A stretch of DNA of 64,000 bases from Streptomyces glaucescens. GTDB taxonomy: Bacteria; Actinomycetota; Actinomycetes; Streptomycetales; Streptomycetaceae. Positions 27,651 to 35,969 of this stretch are shown here, piece by piece. The position numbers and the translations under genes were made by a program. The stretch's first letter is position 1, and every line of letters begins with the position of its first letter. Where the stretch lies: the NCBI RefSeq assembly GCF_000761215.1, contig NZ_CP009438.1:3527001-3591000 (forward strand), read 5' to 3'. The notes beneath the pieces were generated by a model, which searched no databases, was not told the DNA's origin, and saw only the letters and a program-made list of their open reading frames with translations.

Positions 27651-29033
27651 TCAGGGCAGGTCGGGGCGGCCGTCGCCGTACAGCCAGTCCTCCCAGACGC
27701 CACTGAGGTCGTGGCCCGGCGCCCGCCGTTCCACGTAGTCCGTGAACTCCCCGGTGTGTGCGTTGCCGTGGCGGTGCTCGGCGGCCCAGCCGCGCAGCAG
27801 GCGGCGGAAGGCGGTGTCGCCGACGATCTGCCGGATCCTGTGCAGCACCATCGCGCCCCGGTCGTACACCGGGCGTCCGGAGACATCGGCGGCGGTCGGC
27901 GGCTTCGCGGGCGGGAACGCGAACACGTCCTCGTCGGCATAGAGCGCGTCGAACGTCCGCTCGGCGCTGTCCCCGCCGTGTTCCTCCTCCCACAGCCACT
28001 CCGCGTACGTCGCGAAGCCCTCGTTGAGCCACATGTCCCGCCAGCTCGTCGGCGTGACCGAGTTGCCGTACCACTGGTGGGCCAGCTCGTGGACGAGGAG
28101 CGGCAGGTCGGGGGCGCCGGGGAAGACGGGGCGGTTCTGCGTCTCCAGGGCGTACTCGGCCGCGTCCGCGGGGGCGACGATCGCCCCCGTGGAGGAGAAC
28201 GGGTACGGGCCGAAGGTGTCCCGCGCCCAGGCCATCACCTCGGGCAGCCGGGCCAGCACGGCCCGGCTCGCGTCCGCCTGCCCGGGGTGCACGGCGCTGT
28301 GCACCGGCAGCCCGTCCGGGGTCCGGCCGCGCCGGATCTCGTAGCGGCCGATCACGAGCGTGGCGGCGTGGCTGGGCATCGGCTCGGCGGTGCGCCAGGT
28401 GTACGTCGTCCGGCCGCCCTCCGTCCGCTCGCCCGCCGGTTCGCCGTTGGAGACCGCCGCGAGGCCCCGCGGCACGGTGACCGTGAGGTCGTAGGCCGCC
28501 TTGTCGGAGGGGTGGTGGTTGCCGGGGAACCACGCCATCGAGCCGACCGGTTCGCCGAGCGCGAGCGCCCCGTCGGCGGTGGGCAGCCAGCCCTCCTCGG
28601 ACCCGTCGGGGTCGGTGACGGTGACCGGGGTGCCCTCGTAGCGGACCGTGACGCGGAAGGTGGCGCCCTCGCCGAGCTCGCCGGCGGGGCGGACGGTCAG
28701 CTCCTGGCCGGTGCGGTTCCAGCGGGCGGCGGTGCCGTCCACGGTCACGGAGCGGACCTCCATGCCGTCCAGGTCGAGGTTGAGGGCGGACAGGCGCTGT
28801 GTGGCCCGGGCGGTGACGACCGCCCGGCCGGTGAGCCGGCGGCTGCCGGGGGCGTAGTCGAGGGTGAGGGCGTAGTGCGTGACGTCGTAGCCGCCGTTGC
28901 CCGCCTTCGGGAAGTAGGGATCGCGCACCCCCGAGCCGCCGGGCGTGCCCTCCACCCCGCCCTCGCAGGCGGCCGAAGCGAGAACGAGACAGACACAGAG
29001 GGCGACCGGGACGGCGGGCACGCGACGGAACAC
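27651..29033 (-). CDS. Secreted M1-family zinc metallopeptidase
   Basis: 460 residues from GTG 29031-29033, a start that places a signal peptide at the N-terminus (VFRRVPAVPVALCVCLVL). ASAACEGG could be a weak lipobox. The N-terminal beta domain (residues ~40-225) leads to the gluzincin site H315-E316-x-x-H319 in HELAHQWYGN and the third ligand Glu338 in WLNEGFATYAEW. Upstream frame extension is Arg-rich shadow and rejected. It probably trims peptides outside the membrane. At ~460 residues it is shorter than aminopeptidase N and resembles the single-catalytic-domain Streptomyces type. Confidence 0.87.
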   Translation of the reverse strand: MFRRVPAVPVALCVCLVLASAACEGGVEGTPGGSGVRDPYFPKAGNGGYDVTHYALTLDYAPGSRRLTGRAVVTARATQRLSALNLDLDGMEVRSVTVDGTAARWNRTGQELTVRPAGELGEGATFRVTVRYEGTPVTVTDPDGSEEGWLPTADGALALGEPVGSMAWFPGNHHPSDKAAYDLTVTVPRGLAAVSNGEPAGERTEGGRTTYTWRTAEPMPSHAATLVIGRYEIRRGRTPDGLPVHSAVHPGQADASRAVLARLPEVMAWARDTFGPYPFSSTGAIVAPADAAEYALETQNRPVFPGAPDLPLLVHELAHQWYGNSVTPTSWRDMWLNEGFATYAEWLWEEEHGGDSAERTFDALYADEDVFAFPPAKPPTAADVSGRPVYDRGAMVLHRIRQIVGDTAFRRLLRGWAAEHRHGNAHTGEFTDYVERRAPGHDLSGVWEDWLYGDGRPDLP

Positions 29034-29161
29034 ACCGGTGATCCTAGGGCGACGGGGCCGGCGGCCGGGCGCCCCGGACACGCGGCCCACCCCACGCGCA
29101 CCACACCGCGGTCCGGCGCCGCCGGGAACCGCCGCCCCCGGGCCGTGACACCATCGGTCGC

Positions 29162-29662
29162 GTGCTCGACATCGGCTACGCCCTCTCCAACCGTTTCCCC
29201 GACCCGCCGCAGACGGACTACCGCCGCGCGGACGTCCACGCCCTGCGCCACGACCTGTTCTGCGGCGACGTGTACCTCGCCGACACCGAGGCCGACCGGG
29301 AGCTGTCCACATCCTGGGGATGGGTGCCGGTACTGGACTTCGCGTGGGCGCTGTGCGACATCGTGGAGCGGCTGGACCGCGACCCGGCGGGCTCCCGCGC
29401 CTCCCGCCCGCAGCACGCGGAACTCGACTTCACCGAGTCCACCGACCGGATGCTCTTCGAGCGCCGCTTCGGCTGGGTCGACATCGAGTCGGACTGGATG
29501 CCGGCCGAGGAACCGCCCCTCAGCTTCTCCCACGCCGAACTGCGCCGCGAGGCACGGGACTTCCTGCACGACCTGATCGCCGACCTGTGCGACCTGCACG
29601 AGGACCTGGCGGACAACCCGGCGATCTGGACCCTGCAGGCGAAGTTCCCGCGGGTGGGGTGA
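29162..29662 (+). CDS. Uncharacterised acidic protein
   Basis: 166 residues from GTG 29162. Acidic and Trp/Asp-rich, e.g. WGWVPVLDFAWALCDIVERL and FLHDLIADLCDLHEDLADN; ends near WTLQAKFPRVG. There is no signal peptide or membrane segment. The pattern suits a cytoplasmic immunity-like or regulatory protein, but I recognise no family and give no function. Divergent from the peptidase, convergent with the pentapeptide-repeat gene. Confidence 0.6.
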   Translation: MLDIGYALSNRFPDPPQTDYRRADVHALRHDLFCGDVYLADTEADRELSTSWGWVPVLDFAWALCDIVERLDRDPAGSRASRPQHAELDFTESTDRMLFERRFGWVDIESDWMPAEEPPLSFSHAELRREARDFLHDLIADLCDLHEDLADNPAIWTLQAKFPRVG

Positions 29663-29675
29663 GGCACGGGCCGCC

Positions 29676-30341
29676 TCACACCACCCGCACCCCCAGCGCC
29701 GCCGCGAACACCGCCGCGAGGTCCATCAGCTGACCGGGGCTGATCACCGCGCCCGACAGCCGGTCCAGCCCCCCGGCGATCTCCAGCGGTTCCGCGCCGC
29801 GCAGGTCCACGTCCTTCAGGGTGGCCGCGGTGAAGTCCGCGCCCTTCACGGCACAGCCCACGAACTCCACCCGCTCCAGCCGCGCACCCCCGAAGTCGGG
29901 CTCCACCAGCACGCAGTTCTCGAAGACGACGTCCCTCAGGCGTGCCGTGCGCAGGTTGAGGAAGTCCAGCTTCCCGCCGCGGACCACCACCCGTTCCAGC
30001 ACCGCCCCGTGCAGCTGCACCCCGCCCAGGCGCGGCTCCGTCACCTCCACGTCCCGCAGTGTCGCCTCGGCCAGGTCGGTGCCGACGCCCTGGACCGGGC
30101 CGAGCACCGAGTCGAGGAAGCGGGCGTGCCGGAGCCGCGTCCCGGTCAGCGTGCAGGACGCGAGGGCGCAGTCCAGGAAGCGGGCGCCGCCGCCGTCCTG
30201 GCCGGTGAGGTCCGCGCCGCGGAACTCCAGGCCGTCGTAGTCCCCGTCGGGTTCCAGGCCCGCGCCGCCGTACGGCTCCAGGGGCGGCAGCCGCGGCTCC
30301 GGCCGCCGCGCCGGTCTCGGGTCACTCGCCTTGCGCACCAT
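29676..30341 (-). CDS. Pentapeptide-repeat protein
   Basis: 221 residues from ATG 30339-30341 (an upstream ATG adds 21 unlikely residues). From about residue 35 it runs as A(D/N)LxX five-residue turns: LEFRGADLTGQ, ARFLDCALASCTLTGTRLRH, LAEATLRDVEV, LDFLNLRTARLRDVVFENC, GADFTAATLKDVDLRGAEP. Such right-handed quadrilateral helices can mimic DNA (as in gyrase-protecting Qnr) or act as scaffolds; which applies here is unknown. Confidence 0.85.
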   Translation of the reverse strand: MVRKASDPRPARRPEPRLPPLEPYGGAGLEPDGDYDGLEFRGADLTGQDGGGARFLDCALASCTLTGTRLRHARFLDSVLGPVQGVGTDLAEATLRDVEVTEPRLGGVQLHGAVLERVVVRGGKLDFLNLRTARLRDVVFENCVLVEPDFGGARLERVEFVGCAVKGADFTAATLKDVDLRGAEPLEIAGGLDRLSGAVISPGQLMDLAAVFAAALGVRVV

Positions 30342-30471
30342 GGCCCCATGCTGCACCCCGCCACTGACAATCGCCCTGACCAGCGGCGACGCCGGCGATG
30401 TCACATCCGGGGCCGCCGATCGGTCCTAGAGGGAGGACGGAGAAGACCGGAACGCGACCCCAGGGAGAGCC

Positions 30472-31641
30472 ATGCACCGCATCACCGTCATCGGCGGCGG
30501 CTTCGCCGGACTCACCGCCGCGATCACCGCCGCGGAGGCGGGCGCCAAGGTCACGGTGTACGAGGCGCACCACACCCTCGGCGGGCGCGCCCGCACCGCG
30601 GACGGCCCGTACCGGACGAACGAGGGCCCGCACGCCCTCTACAACGGCGGCCCGCACTGGACCTGGCTGCGCCGGCGGGACCTGATCGGCCCGCTGGCCC
30701 CGCTGCCGCCCCTGGAGGCCGCCCGGCTGCGACTGCGGCACGGCGGCGCACTGCGCCGCACCCCGCCCTTCGCCATGCTGAAGCTGCTGCGCCGCGCCGC
30801 CCGGCAGGCCCCCGTCGACACCGACTTCCTGACCTGGGCGACCGAGCAGGCCGGCGAGGAAGGCGCCCGCGCGGCCGCGCACTACTGCGCCGTCGCGCTG
30901 TTCCACCACGACCCCGGCTCGCTCTCCGCGGCGTTCGTGCAGGAGCGGCTGCGCCGGGCCACCAAGCTGCCCCCGGAGGCGCACTACCCGCGCGGGGGCT
31001 GGTCGAGCGTCGTCGACCGGATGGCCGGGCGCGCCTGGAACCTGGGCGTGCGGATCGAGACCCTGTCCCGCGTGGACAGCCTGCCCACGGACACGCCCGT
31101 CATCGTCGCGACCTCCCTGGACGCGGCCCGCCGGCTGCTCCGGGACGACTCGCTGACCTGGCCCAGCGGCCGTACGGTCCTGGTGGACCTGGCGGTGCGC
31201 ACCCGCCGCGGTGACGCGTTCGCCGTCTCCGACCTGGACGCGCCCGGCTGGATCGAACGGTTCACCGCGCAGGACCGCACGCTCGCCCCGGCGGGCGAGC
31301 AGCTCATCCAGGGACAGTTCCCCATCGGCCCGGACGAGACCCGCGCGGACGGCGTCGCCCGCGCCGAACAACTGCTCGACCTGGCGTTCGACGGCTGGCG
31401 GGAACGGGTCACCTGGCGCCGCGAGGCGGTCGCCAACGGCCGTACCGGCGCCGTCGACCTGCCCGGCACCACCTGGCGGGACCGCCCGGCCGTGGACCGC
31501 GGCGACGGCGTCTACCTCGCGGGCGACCAGGTATCCGCGCCGGGCGTGCTGTCGGAGGTGTCCTTCACCAGCGCGCTGACCGCGGTGTCGCTCGCGCTCG
31601 GCCGGCACGGAACACGGCCGCTTGACCTCAAGCACGCTTGA
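30472..31641 (+). CDS. FAD-dependent NAD(P)-binding amine oxidase/desaturase-like protein
   Basis: 389 residues from ATG 30472, with AGGGAGAG upstream. The N-terminal FAD-binding motif is ITVIGGGFAGLTAAITAAEA ending in an acidic Glu (VYEAHHTLGGRAR), typical of the phytoene desaturase/monoamine oxidase superfamily; the C-terminal GDGVYLAGDQVSAPGVLSEV closes the FAD site. No carotenoid genes are adjacent, so the substrate is open. The next oxidoreductase starts 55 bases later and may be in the same operon. Confidence 0.78.
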   Translation: MHRITVIGGGFAGLTAAITAAEAGAKVTVYEAHHTLGGRARTADGPYRTNEGPHALYNGGPHWTWLRRRDLIGPLAPLPPLEAARLRLRHGGALRRTPPFAMLKLLRRAARQAPVDTDFLTWATEQAGEEGARAAAHYCAVALFHHDPGSLSAAFVQERLRRATKLPPEAHYPRGGWSSVVDRMAGRAWNLGVRIETLSRVDSLPTDTPVIVATSLDAARRLLRDDSLTWPSGRTVLVDLAVRTRRGDAFAVSDLDAPGWIERFTAQDRTLAPAGEQLIQGQFPIGPDETRADGVARAEQLLDLAFDGWRERVTWRREAVANGRTGAVDLPGTTWRDRPAVDRGDGVYLAGDQVSAPGVLSEVSFTSALTAVSLALGRHGTRPLDLKHA

Positions 31642-31696
31642 GGCCGCACCGTGGGATCCCGTCACCGACCCGCACCACCGCACCGGGGGGAATCCC

Positions 31697-32677
31697 ATGC
31701 ACGCCGTCCGACTGCACGCCTTCGGCCCCGCCGAGAACCTCACCTACGAGGAGACCGCCGACCCCGCGCCCGGCCCCGGCCAGGTCCGCATCCGGGTCGC
31801 CGCCGCCGGTGTGCACCTCCTCGACACCGCGATCCGCGAGGGCGTGCAGGGCCCGCTGCCCGAACTGCCCGCCCTGCCCACCATCCCCGGCCGCGAGGTC
31901 GCCGGGGTCGTCGACGCGCTCGGCGAGGGCGCCGACCGGGCGTGGCTCGGCAAGCGGGTCGTCGCCCACCTCGGTTTCGCCCCCGGCGGCTACGCCGAGC
32001 TGGCCGTCACCGACGCCGAGCGCCTGCACGAGATGCCCGAGAACCTGGACTTCGCCCAGGCCGTCGCCATGATCGGGACGGGCCGCACCACCATGGGGAT
32101 CGTCCAGTTCGCCGAGCCGGGCCCCGGCGACGTGGTGGTGGTCCCGGCCGCCGCTGGCGGAATCGGCACCCTGCTCGTGCAGTACGCGAAGAACGCCGGC
32201 GCCACCGTCGTCGGCCTGGCCGGGGGCCCCGCGAAGACCGCCCGCGTGCAGGCGAACGGCGCCGACCTCGCCGTCGACTACCAGGACCCGAGCTGGCCGG
32301 ACAAGGTGCGCGCCCGGCTGGGCGGCCGGACGGCGACCATCGTCTTCGACGGCGTCGGCGGCGACGCCGCCCGCGCCGCTGTCGGCCTGCTCGGCCCCGG
32401 CGGCAGGCACATCGTCTTCGGCTGGTCCGCGGAGGGACTGCACGACGGCACCCCGTACGTCGTCGAGGGAGTCACCGAGCAGGTCCTCGGCCCCGTGATG
32501 ATGCGCAAGGCCGGCGGCCCGAACCCGGTCCGCACCCTGGAGCTGCGCGCCCTCGCCGAGGCCGCCGCCGGCCGGCTCGTCCCCGCCGTGCACCGTTTCC
32601 CCCTCGCCGAGGCCGCCGCCGCCCACCGCGCCCTGGAGACCCGGGGAACCACCGGCAAGGTCGTACTGGAGCCCTGA
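31697..32677 (+). CDS. Zinc-less quinone oxidoreductase (MDR superfamily)
   Basis: 326 residues from ATG 31697. MDR pattern: MHAVRLHAFGPAENLTYEE, PGQVRIRVAAAGVHLLDTAIR (no zinc-binding Cys), PGREVAGVVDALGEGAD, the nucleotide-binding VPAAAGGIGTLLVQYAKNAG, FDGVGGDAAR, and a C-terminal LETRGTTGKVVLEP. It reduces a quinone or enone with NADPH. Upstream it follows the FAD enzyme closely. Confidence 0.85.
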   Translation: MHAVRLHAFGPAENLTYEETADPAPGPGQVRIRVAAAGVHLLDTAIREGVQGPLPELPALPTIPGREVAGVVDALGEGADRAWLGKRVVAHLGFAPGGYAELAVTDAERLHEMPENLDFAQAVAMIGTGRTTMGIVQFAEPGPGDVVVVPAAAGGIGTLLVQYAKNAGATVVGLAGGPAKTARVQANGADLAVDYQDPSWPDKVRARLGGRTATIVFDGVGGDAARAAVGLLGPGGRHIVFGWSAEGLHDGTPYVVEGVTEQVLGPVMMRKAGGPNPVRTLELRALAEAAAGRLVPAVHRFPLAEAAAAHRALETRGTTGKVVLEP

Positions 32678-32717
32678 CCGGCCCCGGCCGGCCCGCGGAC
32701 ACCCCAGGGGCGGTGCG

Positions 32718-34115
32718 TCAGTGCCGCCCCGCCACCCGGTCCGCCCACCGCGCCAGCCGCGACGACTCCGCGCGGTGCGTCACCGTCTCCCGCCGGTCCG
32801 CCGCGCGGTACGTCGCGTACATGCCGTGCACGCCCAGCCAGCGCAACGGCTCCGGCTCCCACCTGCGCACCCTGTGCCCCACCCACGGCAGCTCGGTCAG
32901 CTCGGTCCGCCCGCCCTGCCCGGAGTCCTGCTGGACCAGGTCCCGCAGGGTACGGCCGGCCAGATTGGCGGTGGCGACACCGGAGCCGACGTAACCGCCC
33001 GCCCAGCCCAGCCCCGTCGACCGGTCCAGGGTGACGGTGGCGCACCAGTCGCGCGGCACACCCAGCACCCCCGACCAGGCGTGCTCGATCCGCACCCCCG
33101 CGAGCTGCGGGAAGAAACCGGCCAGCACCTCCCGCAACGCCGCGACCGTCTCCGCCCGCGTCCGCCCGTCGTTGTCCGTCCGCGACCCGAAGCGGTACGG
33201 CACTCCCCGCCCGCCGAGCGCGATCCGCCCGTCGGCGGTGCGCTGCGCGTACATGTACGCGTGCGCCATGTCGCCCAGCGTCTCCCGTCCCTCCCAGCCG
33301 ACCGACGCCCACTGCTCGTCGGTCAGCGGCTCGGTCACGACCATCGACGAGTTCATCGGCAGCCAGGTCCGCCGCTGGCCCCGCAGGGAGGCGGTGAAAC
33401 CCTCCGTGCAGCGCAGCACATAGGGCGCGCGGACCGTGCCGTACGGCGTCACCGCGTGCTTCGGCCGGATCTCCGTCACCGGCGTCGACTCGTGGACGAC
33501 CACCCCCAGCGCCTCCACGGCCGCGGCCAGGCCCTTGACGAGCTTCACCGGGTGCACCCGGGCCCCGTGCGGCGTCCAGGCCGAGCCGACCGCGTCCGCC
33601 ACCCGGATCCGCCGGGCGGTCTCCTCGGCCCCGTACAGCTCCCGGTCCGTCTCACCGAACGCCGTCTCCGCCGCGTGGAACGCCCGCAGCCGGGCCAGCT
33701 GCGCGGGCGTGCGCGCCACCTCCAGCACCCCGCCCTTGTGCAGATCCGCGTCGATGCCCTCCGCCGCCGCCACCCGGATGACCTCGTCCACGGTGTCGTT
33801 CATGGCCCGCTGAAGACGTACGGCGGCCTCGCGGCCCCGCAGCTTCGCGTACCGGTCCCGCCCCGCGATGCCGTTGTACAGCCATCCGCCGTTGCGCCCC
33901 GAGGCCCCGTAGCCGCAGAACTTCTGCTCCAGCACGACGATCCGCAGGAACGGAGCCGCCTTCTTCAGGTAGTACGCGGTCCACAGCCCCGTGTACCCGC
34001 CCCCGACGATCACGACATCGGCGGACGCGTCACCCTCCAGCGGCCCGCGGCCCTCCGGGAAACCGTCGGACGCGTACCAGAAGGAGACTCCGCCGTTCAC
34101 GACACCGCTGCTCAT
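32718..34115 (-). CDS. DadA-like FAD-dependent amino-acid oxidase
   Basis: 465 residues from ATG 34113-34115. Glycine-rich FAD motif VVIVGGGYTGLWTAYYLKKA near residue 35, then VVLEQKFCGYGASGRNGGW, characteristic of the DAO family. GGRGVPYRFGSRTDND and WSGVLGVPRDWCATVTLD fall in the substrate domain, and GGYVGSGVATANLAGRTL completes FAD binding. It oxidises an amine or amino acid; the closest type by pattern is the gamma-glutamylputrescine oxidase-like group. Divergent from the kinase gene across 121 bases. Confidence 0.82.
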   Translation of the reverse strand: MSSGVVNGGVSFWYASDGFPEGRGPLEGDASADVVIVGGGYTGLWTAYYLKKAAPFLRIVVLEQKFCGYGASGRNGGWLYNGIAGRDRYAKLRGREAAVRLQRAMNDTVDEVIRVAAAEGIDADLHKGGVLEVARTPAQLARLRAFHAAETAFGETDRELYGAEETARRIRVADAVGSAWTPHGARVHPVKLVKGLAAAVEALGVVVHESTPVTEIRPKHAVTPYGTVRAPYVLRCTEGFTASLRGQRRTWLPMNSSMVVTEPLTDEQWASVGWEGRETLGDMAHAYMYAQRTADGRIALGGRGVPYRFGSRTDNDGRTRAETVAALREVLAGFFPQLAGVRIEHAWSGVLGVPRDWCATVTLDRSTGLGWAGGYVGSGVATANLAGRTLRDLVQQDSGQGGRTELTELPWVGHRVRRWEPEPLRWLGVHGMYATYRAADRRETVTHRAESSRLARWADRVAGRH

Positions 34116-34236
34116 GGCCCCGGACGGTAACCCGCGCGACCGGCCGGTGTCTCCTTCGGATTCCGTGGAACCGGCGGACGCCGCAGGGCCGTGAACCGGA
34201 TGAAGACACCCGCACGCGCGCGTAGGGTCGGTCCCC

Positions 34237-35127
34237 GTGATCCATGTCCCGGAGGAACTGGCGGCTTCCCAGGCGAAGTTCAACGGCGGCGAGGGCCGCG
34301 CCTTCATCGCCCGGCTGCCCGACCTGGCCGACGCCTTCCTGGAACGCTGGCAACTGCGGCTGGACGGACCGCCGATGAACGGCCGGTGCGCGCTCGTCCT
34401 GCCCGTGCTCCGCGCGGACGCCACCCCCGCCGTGCTCAAACTCCAGCTCCTCGACGACGAGACCGAGGGCGAACCCGTCGCGCTGCGCGCCTGGAACGGC
34501 GACGGGTCCGTCCGGCTCCTCGACCACGACCCGGACACCGGCACCATGCTGCTGGAACGCCTCGACCCGGCCCGCATGCTCTCCCACGTCCCCGACACCC
34601 GCGCCGCCGTCCAGGTCATCGCCCGCCTGCTCGCCCACCTCACCGCCACTCCCGCCCCCGCGCGGCTGCGCCGCCTCGGCGACCTCGCCCACCGCATGCT
34701 GGAGCGGACCCCGCGGGCCCTGGAGCGCATCCCCTGCCCCGATGCGCGAAGCCTGGTCGCCGACTGCGCGGCGGCCCTCCGCGAGGTCGCCGACGAGCCC
34801 GGCGACCGCCTCCTGCACTGGGACTTGCACTACGACAACGTCCTCGGCGCCGACCGCGCCGACTGGCTGGCCATCGACCCCAAGCCGCTCGCCGGCGACC
34901 CCGGCTTCGACCTCCTCCCGGCGATCCGCAACCGCTTCGACCCCGCCGAGATCCACTGGCGCTTCGACGCCATGACCGGCATCCTCGCCCTGGACCGGGC
35001 CCGGGCCGGCGCCTGGACCCTCGGCCGCGTCCTGCAGAACTGCCTGTGGGAGACCGAGGAAGGCCGCCCGCCGGAGGCGGAGCAGCTGGAGATCGCCCGG
35101 ACGCTCCGGGCTACCCTCCGCCCATGA
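34237..35127 (+). CDS. Aminoglycoside/hydroxyurea phosphotransferase family protein
   Basis: 296 residues from GTG 34237. Kinase-like APH(6) family fold: VLKLQLLDDETEGEPVALRAW, GTMLLERLDP, the catalytic loop LLHWDLHYDNVLG (catalytic Asp in HWDLHYDN), and WLAIDPKPLAGDPGFDLLPA with the metal-binding Asp. Members phosphorylate streptomycin-like antibiotics or hydroxyurea; this one stands apart from any antibiotic cluster, so a housekeeping detoxification role is as likely. The stop overlaps the next gene's ATG by four bases. Confidence 0.83.
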   Translation: MIHVPEELAASQAKFNGGEGRAFIARLPDLADAFLERWQLRLDGPPMNGRCALVLPVLRADATPAVLKLQLLDDETEGEPVALRAWNGDGSVRLLDHDPDTGTMLLERLDPARMLSHVPDTRAAVQVIARLLAHLTATPAPARLRRLGDLAHRMLERTPRALERIPCPDARSLVADCAAALREVADEPGDRLLHWDLHYDNVLGADRADWLAIDPKPLAGDPGFDLLPAIRNRFDPAEIHWRFDAMTGILALDRARAGAWTLGRVLQNCLWETEEGRPPEAEQLEIARTLRATLRP

Positions 35128-35600
35128 TCCGTACCGCGACCCCCGACGACGTCCCCGTCCTGCACACCCTGATCCGCGAACTCGCCGCCTACGAGAGGGC
35201 GCCCCACGAGGCCCGGGCCACCGAGGCCCAGCTCCACGCGGCCCTCTTCGGCGAGCACCCCGCCGCCCACGCCCACATCGCCGAGGACGACACGAGCGGC
35301 GAACCGGTCGGCTTCGCCCTGTGGTTCCTGAACTTCTCCACCTGGCGCGGCACCCACGGCATCTACCTGGAGGACCTCTACGTCCGCCCCACCGCCCGCG
35401 GCGCCGGCCACGGCAGGGCCCTGCTGGCCGAGCTGGCCCGCCTGTGCGTGGAGCGCGGCTACCAGCGACTGGAGTGGTCCGTCCTGAACTGGAACGAGCC
35501 CGCGATCGGCTTCTACCGGTCCCTGGGCGCCGTACCGCAGGACGAATGGACGGTGTACCGGCTGACGGACCAGGCCCTGGCCGACCTGGGGACGGCATGA
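35124..35600 (+). CDS. GNAT acetyltransferase, diamine N-acetyltransferase-like
   Basis: 158 residues from ATG 35124, translationally coupled to the phosphotransferase. Very typical: MIRTATPDDVPVLHTLIREL, AYERAP, GFALWFLNFSTWRGTHGIYLEDLYV, the acetyl-CoA loop RGAGHGRALLAELARL, and WNEPAIGFYRSLGAVPQDEW. This pattern matches the SSAT-like diamine/thialysine acetyltransferases. It is the last chromosomal gene before the left end of the integrated element. Confidence 0.85.
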   Translation: MIRTATPDDVPVLHTLIRELAAYERAPHEARATEAQLHAALFGEHPAAHAHIAEDDTSGEPVGFALWFLNFSTWRGTHGIYLEDLYVRPTARGAGHGRALLAELARLCVERGYQRLEWSVLNWNEPAIGFYRSLGAVPQDEWTVYRLTDQALADLGTA

Positions 35601-35604
35601 GAGA

Positions 35605-35634
35605 GGCCCGGACCGGAGTTCCTCCGGCCCGGGC
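35605..35634 (+). terminator. Inverted repeat after the GNAT gene
   Basis: GGCCCGGACCGGAG and CTCCGGCCCGGGCC form a strong imperfect hairpin five bases past the GNAT stop. It ends the chromosomal transcript just before the att repeat at 35644. Confidence 0.65.
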
Positions 35635-35643
35635 CCGCACCAC

Positions 35644-35686
35644 GAGCCCCCTGTCGGACTCGAACCGACGACCTTCGCTTTACAAG
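35644..35686. repeat. Left attachment repeat, chromosomal copy of the tRNA-Thr 3' part
   Basis: 43 bases identical to 50592-50634. It contains the T-arm, variable region and 3' half of the anticodon stem-loop of tRNA-Thr but lacks the tRNA 5' half, so it is a tRNA fragment and not a gene. The bases just outside differ from the right copy (CAC here, ATG there on the left side; TTCTCT versus AGCGGT on the right). Confidence 0.95.
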
Positions 35687-35781
35687 TTCTCTTGAGTGAG
35701 TCGCGGGCCAGGCTCTCGGTGCTCTTCCCAGCGGCGCGATGTGTACGGATGACGCTTGTGGTGCGGCGTTGTGCGGGCTTG

Positions 35782-35804
35782 TTGCCGTCAACGGCTGCCG
35801 TCAG
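35782..35804 (+). other. Pair of integrase arm-type sites, left end
   Basis: TTGCCGTCAA (35782-35791) and CTGCCGTCAG (35795-35804) start 13 bases apart in the same direction. The same motif with the same 13-base spacing occurs at 50522-50544 beside the other att copy, as expected of integrase arm-binding sites on both sides of attP in the excised circle. The 280 bases between the att repeat and the first gene otherwise hold nothing I can name. Confidence 0.6.
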
Positions 35805-35969
35805 CTAGCGAGCGGCAGCTACCTCGTGTACCTGCGGCAACATCTTGCATCCATACCAATGCCCAGGCGTTCCAAGGATGTGAGCGCGCAAAAACCTGCC
35901 TTCGGTTGCCTCTCAGGCCTATCCTTACGAGGGTCTGCGTATGGAATCGTCATCACGATGGGGGGACTA

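Noticed and set aside
27651..29312. Arg-rich N-terminal extension of the M1 peptidase
   Set aside because: The 93 extra residues have no homology-like pattern; starting at 29033 gives a signal peptide.
35644..35686. Second tRNA-Thr gene
   Set aside because: Only the 3' part is present, with no acceptor 5' strand or D-arm; it is an attachment-site remnant.
35739..35957. N-terminal extension of the HEPN gene frame to GTG 35739
   Set aside because: The extra 73 codons overlap the integrase arm sites, have no ribosome-binding site and read like random sequence; GTG 35970 has a G-rich site at proper distance.
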